From Paulinella micropora (lineage: Eukaryota; Cercozoa; Imbricatea; Euglyphida): a DNA stretch of 22,324 bases. Position 1 is the first letter of the stretch; each line of letters opens with the position of its first letter. The stretch lies in the NCBI GenBank assembly GCA_009731375.1, contig BJOX01000284.1, forward strand, positions 218,080 to 240,403, written 5' to 3'. This document shows, piece after piece, positions 7,786 through 18,225 of this stretch. Made by a program: the position numbers and the translations under genes. A model generated the notes under the pieces. It had not been told where the DNA came from. It saw nothing but the letters and a program-made list of their open reading frames with translations, and searched no databases.

Positions 7786-10045
7786 TTAAATCGAGTTTGG
7801 TATGTTGCATGACGAGTAAGTTATAAATAGCATTCGCTGCTGATTCTGCTTTTTCTTCTGGGGTTTGCTTCGCGGGCCGAAACACTTGCACTCGTGTGCG
7901 AGGTGACTGTACCGGGGAATTGTTGGTTGCTGAGGAAAAGAGTGGATGGCCCGGAACGTGCTACCTTGTACGCTGGAGCTTCTGGAGGATGACGGTGTTG
8001 CCGGGAGAACTGGTGGTGGGAGGAGAACATTTGTAGGCTCAACTTGGGCTGTTGGGACTGAAGGGGGCAAGACAGGCAGGGGAGGGTTCGACAGGGGAGG
8101 GTGAAGCTCAAGGTGCATGACCTGTAGAGTTCACGGTTGTTGGCTGGCTCGTGCCTGCCTTCTGGGCCATGGCAACTGCGGTCTCGATCATCTTCTGTAT
8201 CTCAGCCTTTGGTTCGGGTGAGAGAAGCGATAATGACGATTTGGGTCCATATTGAGCCGGGTTTCCAACCTCGAGTTTGGACGTAACATCTGTGAGCTTA
8301 AGTGGTTGACTGGGGTCTTGGACCAATAGTGGGTTGAACTGGGATTCGGTGTCTGATGTCTGTGACGAGCTAGTCGATGCTGAAGAACTCGAGGGTTTCG
8401 ATGAGCTTGAAGAAGTGCTTGATCTTGCGGGGGGGGGGGGGGGGGGGGGGGGGGCNNNNNNNNNNNNNNNNNNNNNNNNNNNNNNNNNNNNNNNNNNNNN
8501 NNNNNNNNNNNNNNNNNNNNNNNNNNNNNNNNNNNNNNNNNNNNNNNNNNNNNNNNNNNNNNNNNNNNNNNNNNNNNNNNNNNNNNNNNNNNNNNNNNNN
8601 NNNNNNNNNNNNNNNNNNNNNNNNNNNNNNNNNNNNNNNNNNGGGGGGGGGGGGGGGGGGGGGGGGGGGGTGAGATCACCCTCGTCGCTTGAAGGCTTCG
8701 CTTTCTTATCCGTCTGGTCGTCCAGGTGGACGAGTGCATCCTTGAGGCTCGATAGAGTCGGGGTGGTTGAACGGCTCCGAGTACGTTTCTTCGATTTGGG
8801 TTTGGTATCAGACTTCTCTTTCTTACCAGAGGGTACTTCTTTGTCAAGATCAAACAAAGGAGACGAAGACGAAGTAGCTGGTGTGGGAGAGTGGCTTCTC
8901 TTTGGGTTTGTCAGTGCTTGTGGTGGACCTCCCCTCGTCGGGGGATTTGTCGGAAATTGGGGATGATTGCGTTGTTCGCTTCGTATGTGCGTCGGTGGTA
9001 ATTAATCGCCAGTTTAAATACCTTCTTGACGTCATGGCGAATATTCGGAGAAGGCATGTAGGTTGATGCAAGTGCGTTTTCGAGTGTATCGTAAAGCAGA
9101 GATGAGACTGCGGAGGCAAAACAACACTGAGAGAAATCTTTGCCGGTTAGTAGAGGCATCTTCAGGTAAGCAGCTTCTCTTTGCATCCTGTAGACTTAGA
9201 TCATTGAAGGAACGAGCGAGCCGACGATATAGGTCGCCAGATATAGCAGTTCCCAAATGGGACGCCGGGGGATCAGTATTGTAAACAAGGTTGTTGTTCT
9301 CTTGGTAGAGGTTGTCGACAAAGGTTTTGTAATCACCATAATGGTTGTCACGGAGGCACTCACGAAAGAGTTTTATGACTTGCTCATGAGGGCCACCGGA
9401 GATTAACGCAGTGACTGGGGAGTTGTTGGAGACTTGTCTGTAAAACGTTTCGTAACGTTCTCTCTCCTTGACTGTCATGTAGTTGCTCTTGACGAACGTG
9501 CATTTGCTTACCGGCATTTGATAGTGTTGTGTTGAGGCAACCATGGCGAGTTCATTGGGCACATCCCACTGGAACTTGTCTCCTGATCTTGTCGTCGAGG
9601 GTGAGCTCTGTTCTCCCCATCTGTTCTCGCGACGTACATTGTATCGTCTCACTCTGGCTCCATGAATAGCGTGTGGTGGGGTGATCGATGTCGAACGTCG
9701 AGGGGGTTCTCCATGTGGGATGTCGACTGGACGGTCACCTGGGGAGTTCTGTTGTCTTCTTGAAGAATCGTAGTTCCTCGGTGGTGGACAGTTGTAACCG
9801 GTCGTTGCTTTGGGGATTGGGACTGACGTTGGTGGGTAGGGCGTCGTTCGCCTTCTTTCCAAAACTGGTCGTTCCGAGACTGGTCACGTCTTCCGCCATC
9901 TCGTCCTCTAGGGTCAAGACTGTAGACTTGAAGATATATAGTTGGAGTCAAGGGTAACCATCGTTGGTTACCTGTTGTAGGGAGGGGACCGTGACAGACT
10001 GCGTTGGGAACTTCGTCGTTCGCGGTGTTTGTTGTTTTCTGCCAT
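7786..10045 (-). CDS. Unknown protein gene, spliced and frame-broken, low complexity flanking a helical core
   Basis: The start ATG is at 10043-10045 (minus) with an A at -3 and G at +4. Exon 1 (10045-9972) encodes Arg/Ser-rich MAENNKHRERRSSQ and joins, across a 52-nt intron, to SLDPRGRDGGRRDQSRNDQF. An Arg/Pro/Gln-rich region follows, then a helical core between about 9590 and 8940: FQWDVPNELAM, MTVKERERYETFYRQ, GGPHEQVIKLFRECL, FVDNLYQENNN, LYRRLARSFNDL, YDTLENALASTY. The tail is Ser/Lys/Pro-rich, includes a polyproline tract at the N gap, and ends with IQKMIETAVAMAQKAG. The coherent reading changes frame at about 9700-9650, 9190, 8940, 8895 and 8120. Two of these changes (9190, 8120) fall at a tctacag sequence like the intron 1 acceptor, so some may be introns; one lies in a C5 run and looks like an indel. 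The layout recalls a gag-like nucleic-acid-binding protein, but no family was recognised. Confidence 0.4.
8429..8670. repeat. Homopolymer G tracts flanking a 187-base N gap
   Basis: G runs at 8429-8454 and 8643-8670 enclose N at 8456-8642. On the coding (minus) strand they would read as polyproline. True length is unknown, so any protein drawn through it is unreliable. Confidence 0.95.
9920..9971 (-). other. 52-nt GT-AG intron
   Basis: On the minus strand AACAG|GTAACC is the donor and CAAGTCTACAG|TCTTG the acceptor, with a cctTGACt branch-like sequence between. Removing it joins the ATG exon to the long Arg-rich frame and skips in-frame stops. This is inferred from sequence alone. Confidence 0.5.
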
Positions 10046-10059
10046 CGTTTCAAGTCTGC

Positions 10060-10773
10060 GGCACATCAAGTCGATAAATGAATCCAAGGACTAGACAGAA
10101 AGAAAGGAAGTTATTTACCAGCCGACTCTGGTTCGCTGATTGGCGGTCAGACCCCTATCACATTATTTAATAACTAATAAATGCTTACAGAAAAAAATAT
10201 AATCATGATGCAGAGCATTCGGGGGGCGAGGGGCGGAGTGATTGGGAAGAGGCACGGATCGATCGGTGCGAGGGCGACCGACCGTGGCGGCCGTCACAGC
10301 CTGTGACGGGGAAGGGTCATCGATATACAACGCACCGAGATAGCCTGACGGTTTAGCCCGACACTAGGTCGGGGGGACGATGAATGCAGTAACAGTGGAT
10401 GCAGGCTTTGCCACGGTGGGAAATCGTGGCTGTGGTAAGTAAATGCAGCCATAGTGTTCTTAATAAGAGTTCGTTGTATCTGCCTATTTGAAGAGTAGTA
10501 TACAAACTCATAAACAGTTGAATATGATGTCACTATGATAAATTCTACCGACCGGCCCCCTTCTCTTCTGAAAATGTAGTATTATCAATAATATCATTTC
10601 AAAGTATCGATGATATTAATATTATTATATATCAATATAATGATGATTAATTAAAAATGGTGAGAGTCAGACAGGAAACTTGATTGCATAAGTTACCAAC
10701 TTGAAGGCCTGAGGGAGACACTGAAAAAAGAATTGTCGTAGCTTGCCGCAGTATTATTAATAATATCAAATAA
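10060..10773. other. No gene recognised; GC-rich then AT-rich intergenic DNA
   Basis: 10200-10460 is GC-richer with short inverted repeats such as GTCACAGCCTGTGAC at 10284-10298. 10560-10770 is AT-rich with many ATTATTAATA and ATATCA words. No credible coding frame, tRNA or rRNA. Confidence 0.4.
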
Positions 10774-10775
10774 TA

Positions 10776-11049
10776 TTGCTGTTGACATTCAAGACAACAA
10801 AAAAAATTGATTTTTCTGTTTTGGTTGGAATTTCAGTTTTGGTTGGAATTTTGATTTTGGGTGAAAATTTGAATTTTTCAAATTAACGGCTATATTCGTC
10901 CGCAAAATATCGTAAATTTTCGCGAAATGTTACCGTTAAATTTGAAAATTTGAATTTTTGTCACAAAAATGAAAAACTGTCACAAAAATGAAAATCTGAC
11001 ACAAAAATGAAAAACTAATTTTTGTTGTTGTCTTGAATGTCAACAGCAA
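10776..11049. mobile_element. MITE-like element with long terminal inverted repeats, TA target duplication
   Basis: The left end TTGCTGTTGACATTCAAG (from 10776) is the exact reverse complement of the right end (to 11049). Pairing continues for about 40 bp with few mismatches. An inner inverted repeat around AATTAACGG (10880s) and CCGTTAAATT (10930s) extends the similarity. A TA dinucleotide flanks both ends (10774-10775 and 11050-11051), as in Tc1/mariner-type insertions. At 274 bp it has no coding capacity, so it would need a transposase from elsewhere. The ends could be shifted by a base or two because the flank is AT-rich. Confidence 0.75.
10959..11015. repeat. 19-bp unit repeated three times inside the MITE
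   Basis: tgtcacaaaaatgaaaaac at 10959-10977, 10978-10996 and 10997-11015, with two single-base changes. Confidence 0.9.
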
Positions 11050-11051
11050 TA

Positions 11052-11343
11052 TTAAGAATTGACAGAGGAAGCTTAGGTCAAAATTCGACGATTTAGCAAA
11101 CGACATTCAAGAAGCAGATCATGAAATTTTGATCTCACAGTTCTTCACTAATCGTTGCCAGTGCTATGATGATGCTGAAGGAATCGCTATACAACTGATG
11201 ATGAAAGGCTTTCGAATGACGTGTTTACGATGTTCAGCATTTTTCGTATTTCAAAACGAGGATGAATTTGGCCTCTCAAAACGTCCGCAGTAGTAATAGT
11301 TCATGAGATCGCCTCAATGACTAAGGGCTGGGGCAATGCGATG
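11052..11343. other. No gene recognised
   Basis: Non-repetitive, balanced-composition DNA between the MITE and the microsatellite region. All six frames carry frequent stops, although 11080-11250 reads like decayed coding DNA. Nothing identifiable. Confidence 0.4.
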
Positions 11344-11538
11344 AGGTCAGGCCGGGACTCAAGTCGAGACCTAAGATCATATACATTTATCTGTGTATCT
11401 TATCTTTGTATGTCTGTATGACTATATGCGTCTGTATGTATGTATGTCTGTACATACATACATACATACATACATACATGCATGCATACATACATAGATA
11501 CGCAATGTTAGGTCTCCACTTGAGTCCCAGCCTTACCT
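11344..11538. repeat. 31-bp inverted repeats flanking a TATG/CATA microsatellite
   Basis: Left arm 11344-11374 (AGGTCAGGCCGGGACTCAAG...) is the inverted complement, with about four mismatches, of the right arm 11508-11538. The interior (11400-11505) is itself a hairpin: (TATG)n turning into (CATA)n. It resembles a fold-back element or an inverted pair of cores. Confidence 0.75.
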
Positions 11539-11773
11539 GATCATACAAAGATGGTATGTCTGTCTGTCTGTCTGTCTGTCTGTATGTATGTATGTCTGTC
11601 TGTATGTATGTATGTATGTCTGTATGTATGCATGTATGTATGTATGTGACCAGGCGAGGTGAGAAGCAGAGAGGGAAGGCTCTGGAACAACACTCTCCAG
11701 TACCAGCCGCAGCGCCGTTACACGAAATTTGAACCTGCGTAGTGATACGTGTGTGTATGTATGTACCAGCCGC

Positions 11774-11831
11774 ACTTACTTACTTGCTTGCTTGCTTACT
11801 TACTTACTTACTTACTTACTTAGTTACTTAC
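11774..11831. repeat. CTTA/CTTG tetranucleotide microsatellite
   Basis: A nearly pure (CTTA)n with two or three CTTG units, inside the TATG block. It is related in unit to the AAGC/AAGT block at 16060-16565 on the other strand. Confidence 0.9.
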
Positions 11832-11907
11832 TATCCTGTGCATACACACCCCCCACCTGACCTTACATACTCCCATCTTTGTCTTTTATCAGTCTTTCTC
11901 TCTCTTA

Positions 11908-11909
<2 letters not shown>

Positions 11910-11946
<37 letters not shown>

Positions 11947-11963
11947 TTTATAATAATAATAAC

Positions 11964-12020
<57 letters not shown>
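11910..12020. repeat. TAA trinucleotide microsatellite
   Basis: An almost uninterrupted (TAA)n with one 'atttat' and one 'aac' interruption, abutting a core copy at 12021. Confidence 0.95.
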
Positions 12021-12021
<1 letters not shown>

Positions 12022-13392
12022 CAGCGCCGTTACACGAAACTTGAACCTGCGTAGTGATACGTGTGTGTATGTATGTCTTAATGTAAGGCGATGTGAAAAG
12101 TAGAGAGGGAAAACGTTCAGGAAAACATTCACCAGCGCCGTGACGCGAAACTTGAACCTGCGTAGTGATACGTGTGTGTGTGTGTGTGTGTGTGTGTATG
12201 CCTTTATGTCCAGTACCAGCCGCAGCGCCGTTACGCGAAACTTATGTATCTGTGTATGTATGTATGTATCTATGTATGTATGTATGCGTAGTGATACGTG
12301 TGAGTATGTATGTCTTTATGTATGTACTTATGTTGTTTTATGTCTTTACGGATGTATTTATGTGCGTATGTCATGTATGTATTTATGTGTATATGCCTGC
12401 GTAGTGATACGTGTGTCTATCTATGTGTTTATGTATGTATGTATGTATGTATGCAAGCGGCAGCGCCGTCAACCTGAATTTGAACCTGTGTCATGATATA
12501 TGTCTGTATGTATGTATGTATGTATGCATGCATGTATGTGTGTATGTATGTATGTATGTATGCAAGCCGCAGCGCAGTCACCCTGAATTTGAACCTGTGT
12601 CATGATATATGTCTGTATGCATGTATGTATGCATGTATGTATGTATGTATGTATGTATGTATGTATGTATGCAAACGGCAGCGCTTTCAACCTGAATTTG
12701 AACCTGCGTAGAGGTATGCGTGAATATCTATATATTTATGTATGCATTTATGTATGTATGTATTTATAAATGTATGTATGTGTATATGCAAGCCGCATCT
12801 GAGCCTAAGAAGTGATATGTGTGAATATGTATGTATGTATGCATGTACGTATGTATGTATGTATGTATGTATGTACGCATGTACGTACGTATGTAGGTAT
12901 GTATGTATGTATGTATGTGTGTATGTTATGTATGGTATGTGTGTATGCAAGCCGCAGCGCCGCGACCCGGAACCTGAATCTATGTAGTGATATGTATGTA
13001 TGTATGTATGTATGTATGTGTGTATGTATGTATATATGTATGGTATGTATGTGTGTATGCAAGCTGCAGCGCCGTGACCCCGGAACCTGAATCTATGTAG
13101 TGATATGTATGAATATGTATGTATGTATGTATGTATGTACGTATGTATGTATGTATGTATGTATGTATGTATGTACGTATGTACGTATGTATGTATGTAT
13201 GTATGTACGTATGTACGTATGTACGTATGTACGTACGTATGTATGTATGTATGTATGTATGTATGTATGTTTGTTTGTTTGTATGTATGTATGTATGTAT
13301 GTATGAGACTTGTATGTATGTATGTATGTATGTATGTATGTATGCGTATATGCAAGCAGCAGCGCCGCGACCCGGAACCTGAACCTCCATAA

Positions 13393-13669
13393 TTAAAGCT
13401 TATATATATATATATGTATATATGTATAAATGTATGCCATGTATGTATATATGTATGCATGATTATGTTCATGCATACGTTGGCAACCTGCTAAGGAAAG
13501 AAAATAGAAAGAGAGGTGTACGTATGTACGTATGTATGTATGTATGTATGTATGCATGCATCTATGTATGTATGTATGTATGTATGTATGAATGAATGAA
13601 TGAATGTATCACCTTCCAACAGAAAGAAAACAGACAGGGAGCCGATGTTCCGCAGAATCACCTAATAAT
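13393..13669. repeat. TA and TATG microsatellites with short unique islands
   Basis: (TA)n at 13400-13425, GTAC/TATG/GAAT tracts at 13517-13610, and two unlike unique islands (13470-13515 and 13611-13670) that share 'aga-agaaa-ag' wording. No gene. Confidence 0.7.
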
Positions 13670-14029
<360 letters not shown>

Positions 14030-14039
14030 ATGCACACAT

Positions 14040-14124
14040 GCATAAATATATATCTAGCTATCTATTCATATACATATATATATATATATATCGCTATATA
14101 TATATCGCTATATATATACATCCC

Positions 14125-14158
<34 letters not shown>

Positions 14159-14320
14159 TATCGCTATATATATCGCTATATATATATACATATATTTATG
14201 GCGATATATATGTACATGTATATATATATTTATATATATATATATATGTATGTATATATATATATTATATATATATATGTATATACATATATATATATGT
14301 ATATATGTAGCGATATATTC
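14040..14320. repeat. TA-rich dinucleotide block with CGC interruptions
   Basis: (TA)n with repeated 'tcgctata', 'catcccta' and 'gtatata' interruptions. Long Tyr-Ile frames here are artefacts. 14321-14378 is a short unique spacer. Confidence 0.9.
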
Positions 14321-14377
14321 ATCTCTATCAATGTTAATATAACAAAGCATAGCATAATTTGCAGACATATACCATCA

Positions 14378-14900
<523 letters not shown>

Positions 14901-15307
14901 TGACTAGAATGAATAGACAGATAGAAACGCGGCATGATAGGTCTGTCATTCCCCCCCGCTCTCTTACCAGGCTGTAGCGAAGGTAATGGCACTGAGAGAG
15001 AACCTACCCACATAAGGCGGTGACTCAGGTCCGTCTCCATAGAAGTCCCATCCTGACCATCCTAGGGAAAAGTCAAGCATTTCTGCCAGTCAACAATGCC
15101 GGCCAGTAGCTTTTCAACTCAGAATACGGTATTTTTTTTTGCCGAAAGTTTTGGGTAGCCGAAAATTCTTTGCTGGTCTTTTCACCGCAACGCACGGTGT
15201 ATTTTTTGTCGAAAGTTGAGGTGGCCAAACTTTGTTTACTCTTCCTTACACTTCCTTACACGTATATGCAAACACAATCTGAATAGACACATGTGAGGCT
15301 CCGATGA
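14901..15307. other. Unique island with a diverged tandem duplication, no gene recognised
   Basis: No convincing frame. At about 15128 and 15195 the phrase acggt-tatttttt-g-cgaaagtt and the following g-gt-gcc-aaa--tt recur, a diverged direct duplication with a period near 67 bp. The phrase gctgtagcg near 14975 echoes the gcgctgcagcctggt motif of the CT-block core in reverse. Confidence 0.5.
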
Positions 15308-15359
15308 CAGATCGATAGATAGATAGATAAATAGAGATAGCGCGATAAAATGGATAGAT

Positions 15360-15400
<41 letters not shown>

Positions 15401-15465
15401 TGGTAGATAGATAGATAGATAGATAGATAGGATAGGATAGGATAGGATAGGATAGGACAGGATAG

Positions 15466-15518
<53 letters not shown>

Positions 15519-15529
15519 GATAGATAGAT

Positions 15530-15571
<42 letters not shown>

Positions 15572-15607
15572 TAGATATAGATATAAGATAGGAGATAGGT
15601 AGATGAT

Positions 15608-15647
<40 letters not shown>

Positions 15648-15670
15648 GATAGATAGAGAGATAGATAGAG

Positions 15671-15702
<32 letters not shown>

Positions 15703-15705
15703 GGC
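15308..15705. repeat. GATA microsatellite with a GATAG pentanucleotide segment
   Basis: GATA units are interrupted by 'gataag', 'gagata' and 'ggagataggtagat'. Positions 15428-15470 are pentanucleotide (GATAG)n, a length change arising inside the tetranucleotide array. Confidence 0.93.
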
Positions 15706-15741
15706 GCAAATATGTTCGTCTGCGATGTTTAGTGTTTCATA

Positions 15742-16035
15742 GAGTATGTATGTATGTATGTATATATCTAGTATGTATGCATGTATGTATGTATGTATGT
15801 ATACATACATACATACATACATACATACAAACATACATACATACAAACATACAAACATACAAACAAACACACACACACACACACATACACACATACATAC
15901 ATACATACATACATACATACATACATACATACATACATACGTACGTACATACATACATACATACATACATAGATACATAGATAGATAGATAGATAGATAC
16001 ATACATACTAGATGTATGTATGTATGTATGTATGT
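15742..16035. repeat. TATG turning into CATA/CA microsatellite (fold-back), then GATA and TATG
   Basis: (TATG)n to 15802, then (CATA)n with CAAA and (CA)n variants to 15970, a short (GATA)n and (TATG)n to 16035. The two senses are complementary. Confidence 0.93.
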
Positions 16036-16059
16036 GTGTGTATACTATCTTGACCGCCC

Positions 16060-16565
16060 TGAAGTAAGTAAGCAAGCAAGTGAGGAAGCAAGTCAGCAGG
16101 TAGGTAAGTAAGCAAGTAAGTAAGTGAGTAAGTGAACAAGTAAGCAAGTAAGCAAGTAAGCAAGTGAGCAGGTAGGTAAGTAAGCAAATAAGCTAGTGAG
16201 CAAGTGAACAAGTAAGCAAGTAAGCAAGGAAGCAAGTGAGCAGGTAGGTAAGTAAGCAAATAAGCAAGTGAGCAAGTGAACAAGTAAGCAAGTAAGCAAG
16301 TAAGCAAGTGAGCAGGTAGGTAAGTAAGCAAGCAAGCAAGTAAGCAAGTGAGCAAGTAAGCAAGTAAGCAAAGTAAGCAAGTGAGCAGGAAGGGAAAGTA
16401 AGCAAGTAAGCAAGTAAGCAAGTGAGCAAGTAAGCAAGTAAGTAAGCAAGGAAGTGAGGAAGCAAGTGAGCAGGTAGGTAAGCAAGCAAGTAAGCAAGTG
16501 AGCAAGTGAACAAGTGAACAAGCAAGTAAGTAAAGAAGTCAGCAAGTGAGTAAAATAAGCAAGTA
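16060..16565. repeat. AAGC/AAGT/GAGC array with 72-bp higher-order period
   Basis: Tetranucleotides built from AAGC, AAGT, GAGC and GAAC. The landmark (g)agcaggtaggtaag recurs near 16094, 16166, 16238 and 16310 (spacing 72, that is 18 tetramers). It then recurs at 16383 and 16468 with altered spacing (73 and 85). Confidence 0.9.
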
Positions 16566-16680
16566 TGCAATTTAGTCCACACCTATGGGTTGCGATATGA
16601 ATACTCATGATCTTGATACTCAACAGATAGAATACACTTGAAACGTACATACTGCTCAAATCAGAAAAGATATCAACATT

Positions 16681-16772
16681 ATATATATATATATGTATAT
16701 ATATATATGTATATATGTATTTATGTATATATATATATATATATATGTATGTATATATATATACATATATAT

Positions 16773-16816
<44 letters not shown>
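16681..16816. repeat. TA/TATG dinucleotide-like block
   Basis: (TA)n with scattered G and C interruptions. 16566-16680 before it is a unique spacer without a gene. Confidence 0.9.
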
Positions 16817-16818
<2 letters not shown>

Positions 16819-16877
16819 CTATAGGTGTTATGAGCCGCGTCGGCACACATCTATTCGTCTATACCCTGCTGTAATAT

Positions 16878-17027
16878 AATAGTATATTACGCGGCTAGCC
16901 ACAAATTTGACGTGTTTTGCGGGCGAGCCGGGCCGCCGAGCCCGCAAAACACGTCAAATTTAGCGCGCCGCATATGTAGTTTTATCGGTAACCTGACCGC
17001 ATTTCGTGGAGGTGACCGATAAAAATA
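16878..17027. repeat. Double-hairpin GC-rich element, copy 1
   Basis: A perfect 22-bp inverted repeat, 16903-16924 (aaatttgacgtgttttgc + gggc) and 16940-16961, with a 15-nt GC loop. A second 14-bp hairpin (one mismatch) lies at 16980-16993 and 17011-17024 (TTTTATCGGTAACC and GGTGACCGATAAAA). GCGGC and GCCGC bracket the first stem. It does not look coding, and no target duplication is clear. Confidence 0.85.
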
Positions 17028-17301
17028 CAAATTTCCACATATACAGATATACTATGAATACCAATAGCAATAGGCACACATGCTGATCGGATGATTCAAA
17101 AAAAAAAAAATGCGATAGACCTGATACGGCAGAATTGCCAGTTCCGCCTTCACGGGCCGGTCGGTCAGGTTAGTAACCTTAACAGGCAAGACGTACATAC
17201 GTGTGTGTGCTTAGATGTTATGAATACATACACACCTGAGTACGATCTACCTAGGTAGATAGATACATGTAGACCCGTGTATATCTGCGTAAGATGTCTG
17301 T
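17028..17301. other. Unique spacer, no gene recognised
   Basis: Contains an A11 run near 17099. No frame, tRNA or promoter motif stands out. It separates double-hairpin copy 1 from the trinucleotide block. Confidence 0.4.
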
Positions 17302-17360
17302 AATAATAATAATAATGATGATGATGATGATGATGATAATGATAATGATGATGATACTCG

Positions 17361-17428
<68 letters not shown>

Positions 17429-17514
17429 TTACTACTACTTACTACTACTACTTACTAGTACTATTACTACTACTACTACTAGTACTACTACTACTACTAC
17501 TACTTACTACTACT

Positions 17515-17600
<86 letters not shown>

Positions 17601-17639
17601 ATAATAATAACAATAATAATAATAATAATGATGATGATG

Positions 17640-17679
<40 letters not shown>

Positions 17680-17691
17680 GAATAAGAATAT
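17302..17691. repeat. TAA, TGA and TAC trinucleotide microsatellites
   Basis: (TAA)n, (TGA)n, a long (TAC)n at about 17358-17600 with TTAC interruptions, then (TAA)n, (TGA)n and (TAA)n again. The order of units is symmetric about the TAC core. Confidence 0.93.
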
Positions 17692-17767
17692 TGCGTAATG
17701 TGTGTTGTACCTTGAACTTCATTTCCAGCAGGTGCCCCAGTGAATACCTGTCACCACACACACATGC

Positions 17768-17944
17768 AATAGTATATTACGCGGCTCGCCACAAATTTGA
17801 CGTGTTTTGCGGGCGGGCCGGGCCGGCGAGCCCGCAAAACGTCAACGGCCCGGCGAGCCCGCAAAACACGTCAAATTTGGCGCGCCGCATGTGTAGTTTT
17901 ATCGTTAACCTGACCACATTTTGTGGAGGCGACCGATAAATACA
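17768..17944. repeat. Double-hairpin GC-rich element, copy 2
   Basis: Same layout and orientation as copy 1, starting with the same aatagtatattacgcggct. Left arm 17793-17814 and right arm 17857-17878 are a perfect 22-bp pair. An additional partial right arm (17830-17845) shows an internal duplication of about 27 bp that lacks the CAC. The second stem is at 17897-17910 and 17928-17939, with more mismatches. Confidence 0.87.
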
Positions 17945-18017
17945 TATCTCAGCTTACGTGTATCATGCGCATGCATGCCATCTTGTCAGCATACACATAA
18001 ACACAGAAACTTTCACT

Positions 18018-18019
<2 letters not shown>

Positions 18020-18054
<35 letters not shown>

Positions 18055-18064
18055 NNNNNNNNNN
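18020..18064. repeat. Poly-C tract ending in an N gap
   Basis: 35 C (18020-18054) followed by ten N. As at 8429-8670, a G/C homopolymer abuts the gap. Confidence 0.95.
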
Positions 18065-18119
18065 AAATACACATATACACACACATACCTGTGATTGTGT
18101 GTTGGATGTGCAGAATCTA

Positions 18120-18190
18120 CTTGTCCGACCGGTCCGCTGCCGTTACTCTTCCCCTGCATGTATGTACGTATGTATGTATGTATGTATGTA

Positions 18191-18225
<35 letters not shown>

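Larger units (their letters stand above)
11553..13392. repeat. TATG microsatellite block with about a dozen embedded unique cores
   Basis: Long TATG/TCTG/TGTG tracts are interrupted by related cores: a G/C-rich head (agccgcagcgccgt), a middle (acgcgaaacttgaacctg) and a tail (cgtagtgatacgtgtg). Copies lie near 11700, 12021, 12132, 12210 (truncated), 12286 and 12388 (tails only), 12453, 12562, 12671, 12787, 12946, 13059 and 13351. Neighbouring copies are most alike (12453/12562/12671; 12946/13059/13351), as expected from local duplication. Long Met-Tyr-Val-Cys or His-Thr-Tyr-Ile frames here are repeat artefacts. Confidence 0.88.

Noticed and set aside
10240-10460. tRNA or rRNA gene in the GC-rich stretch
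   Set aside because: Short inverted repeats only; no cloverleaf, A/B boxes or rRNA signature seen.
16008-16659. Leu/Thr/Ala/Tyr-rich frames on the minus strand as membrane proteins
   Set aside because: They are translations of AAGC/AAGT repeats; the 24-residue periodicity mirrors the 72-bp DNA period.
16881-16890. Nicking-site nonanucleotide of CRESS-DNA viruses at the hairpin
   Set aside because: The sequence is agtatattac, not TAATATTAC, it lies outside the hairpin loop, and no Rep gene is present.
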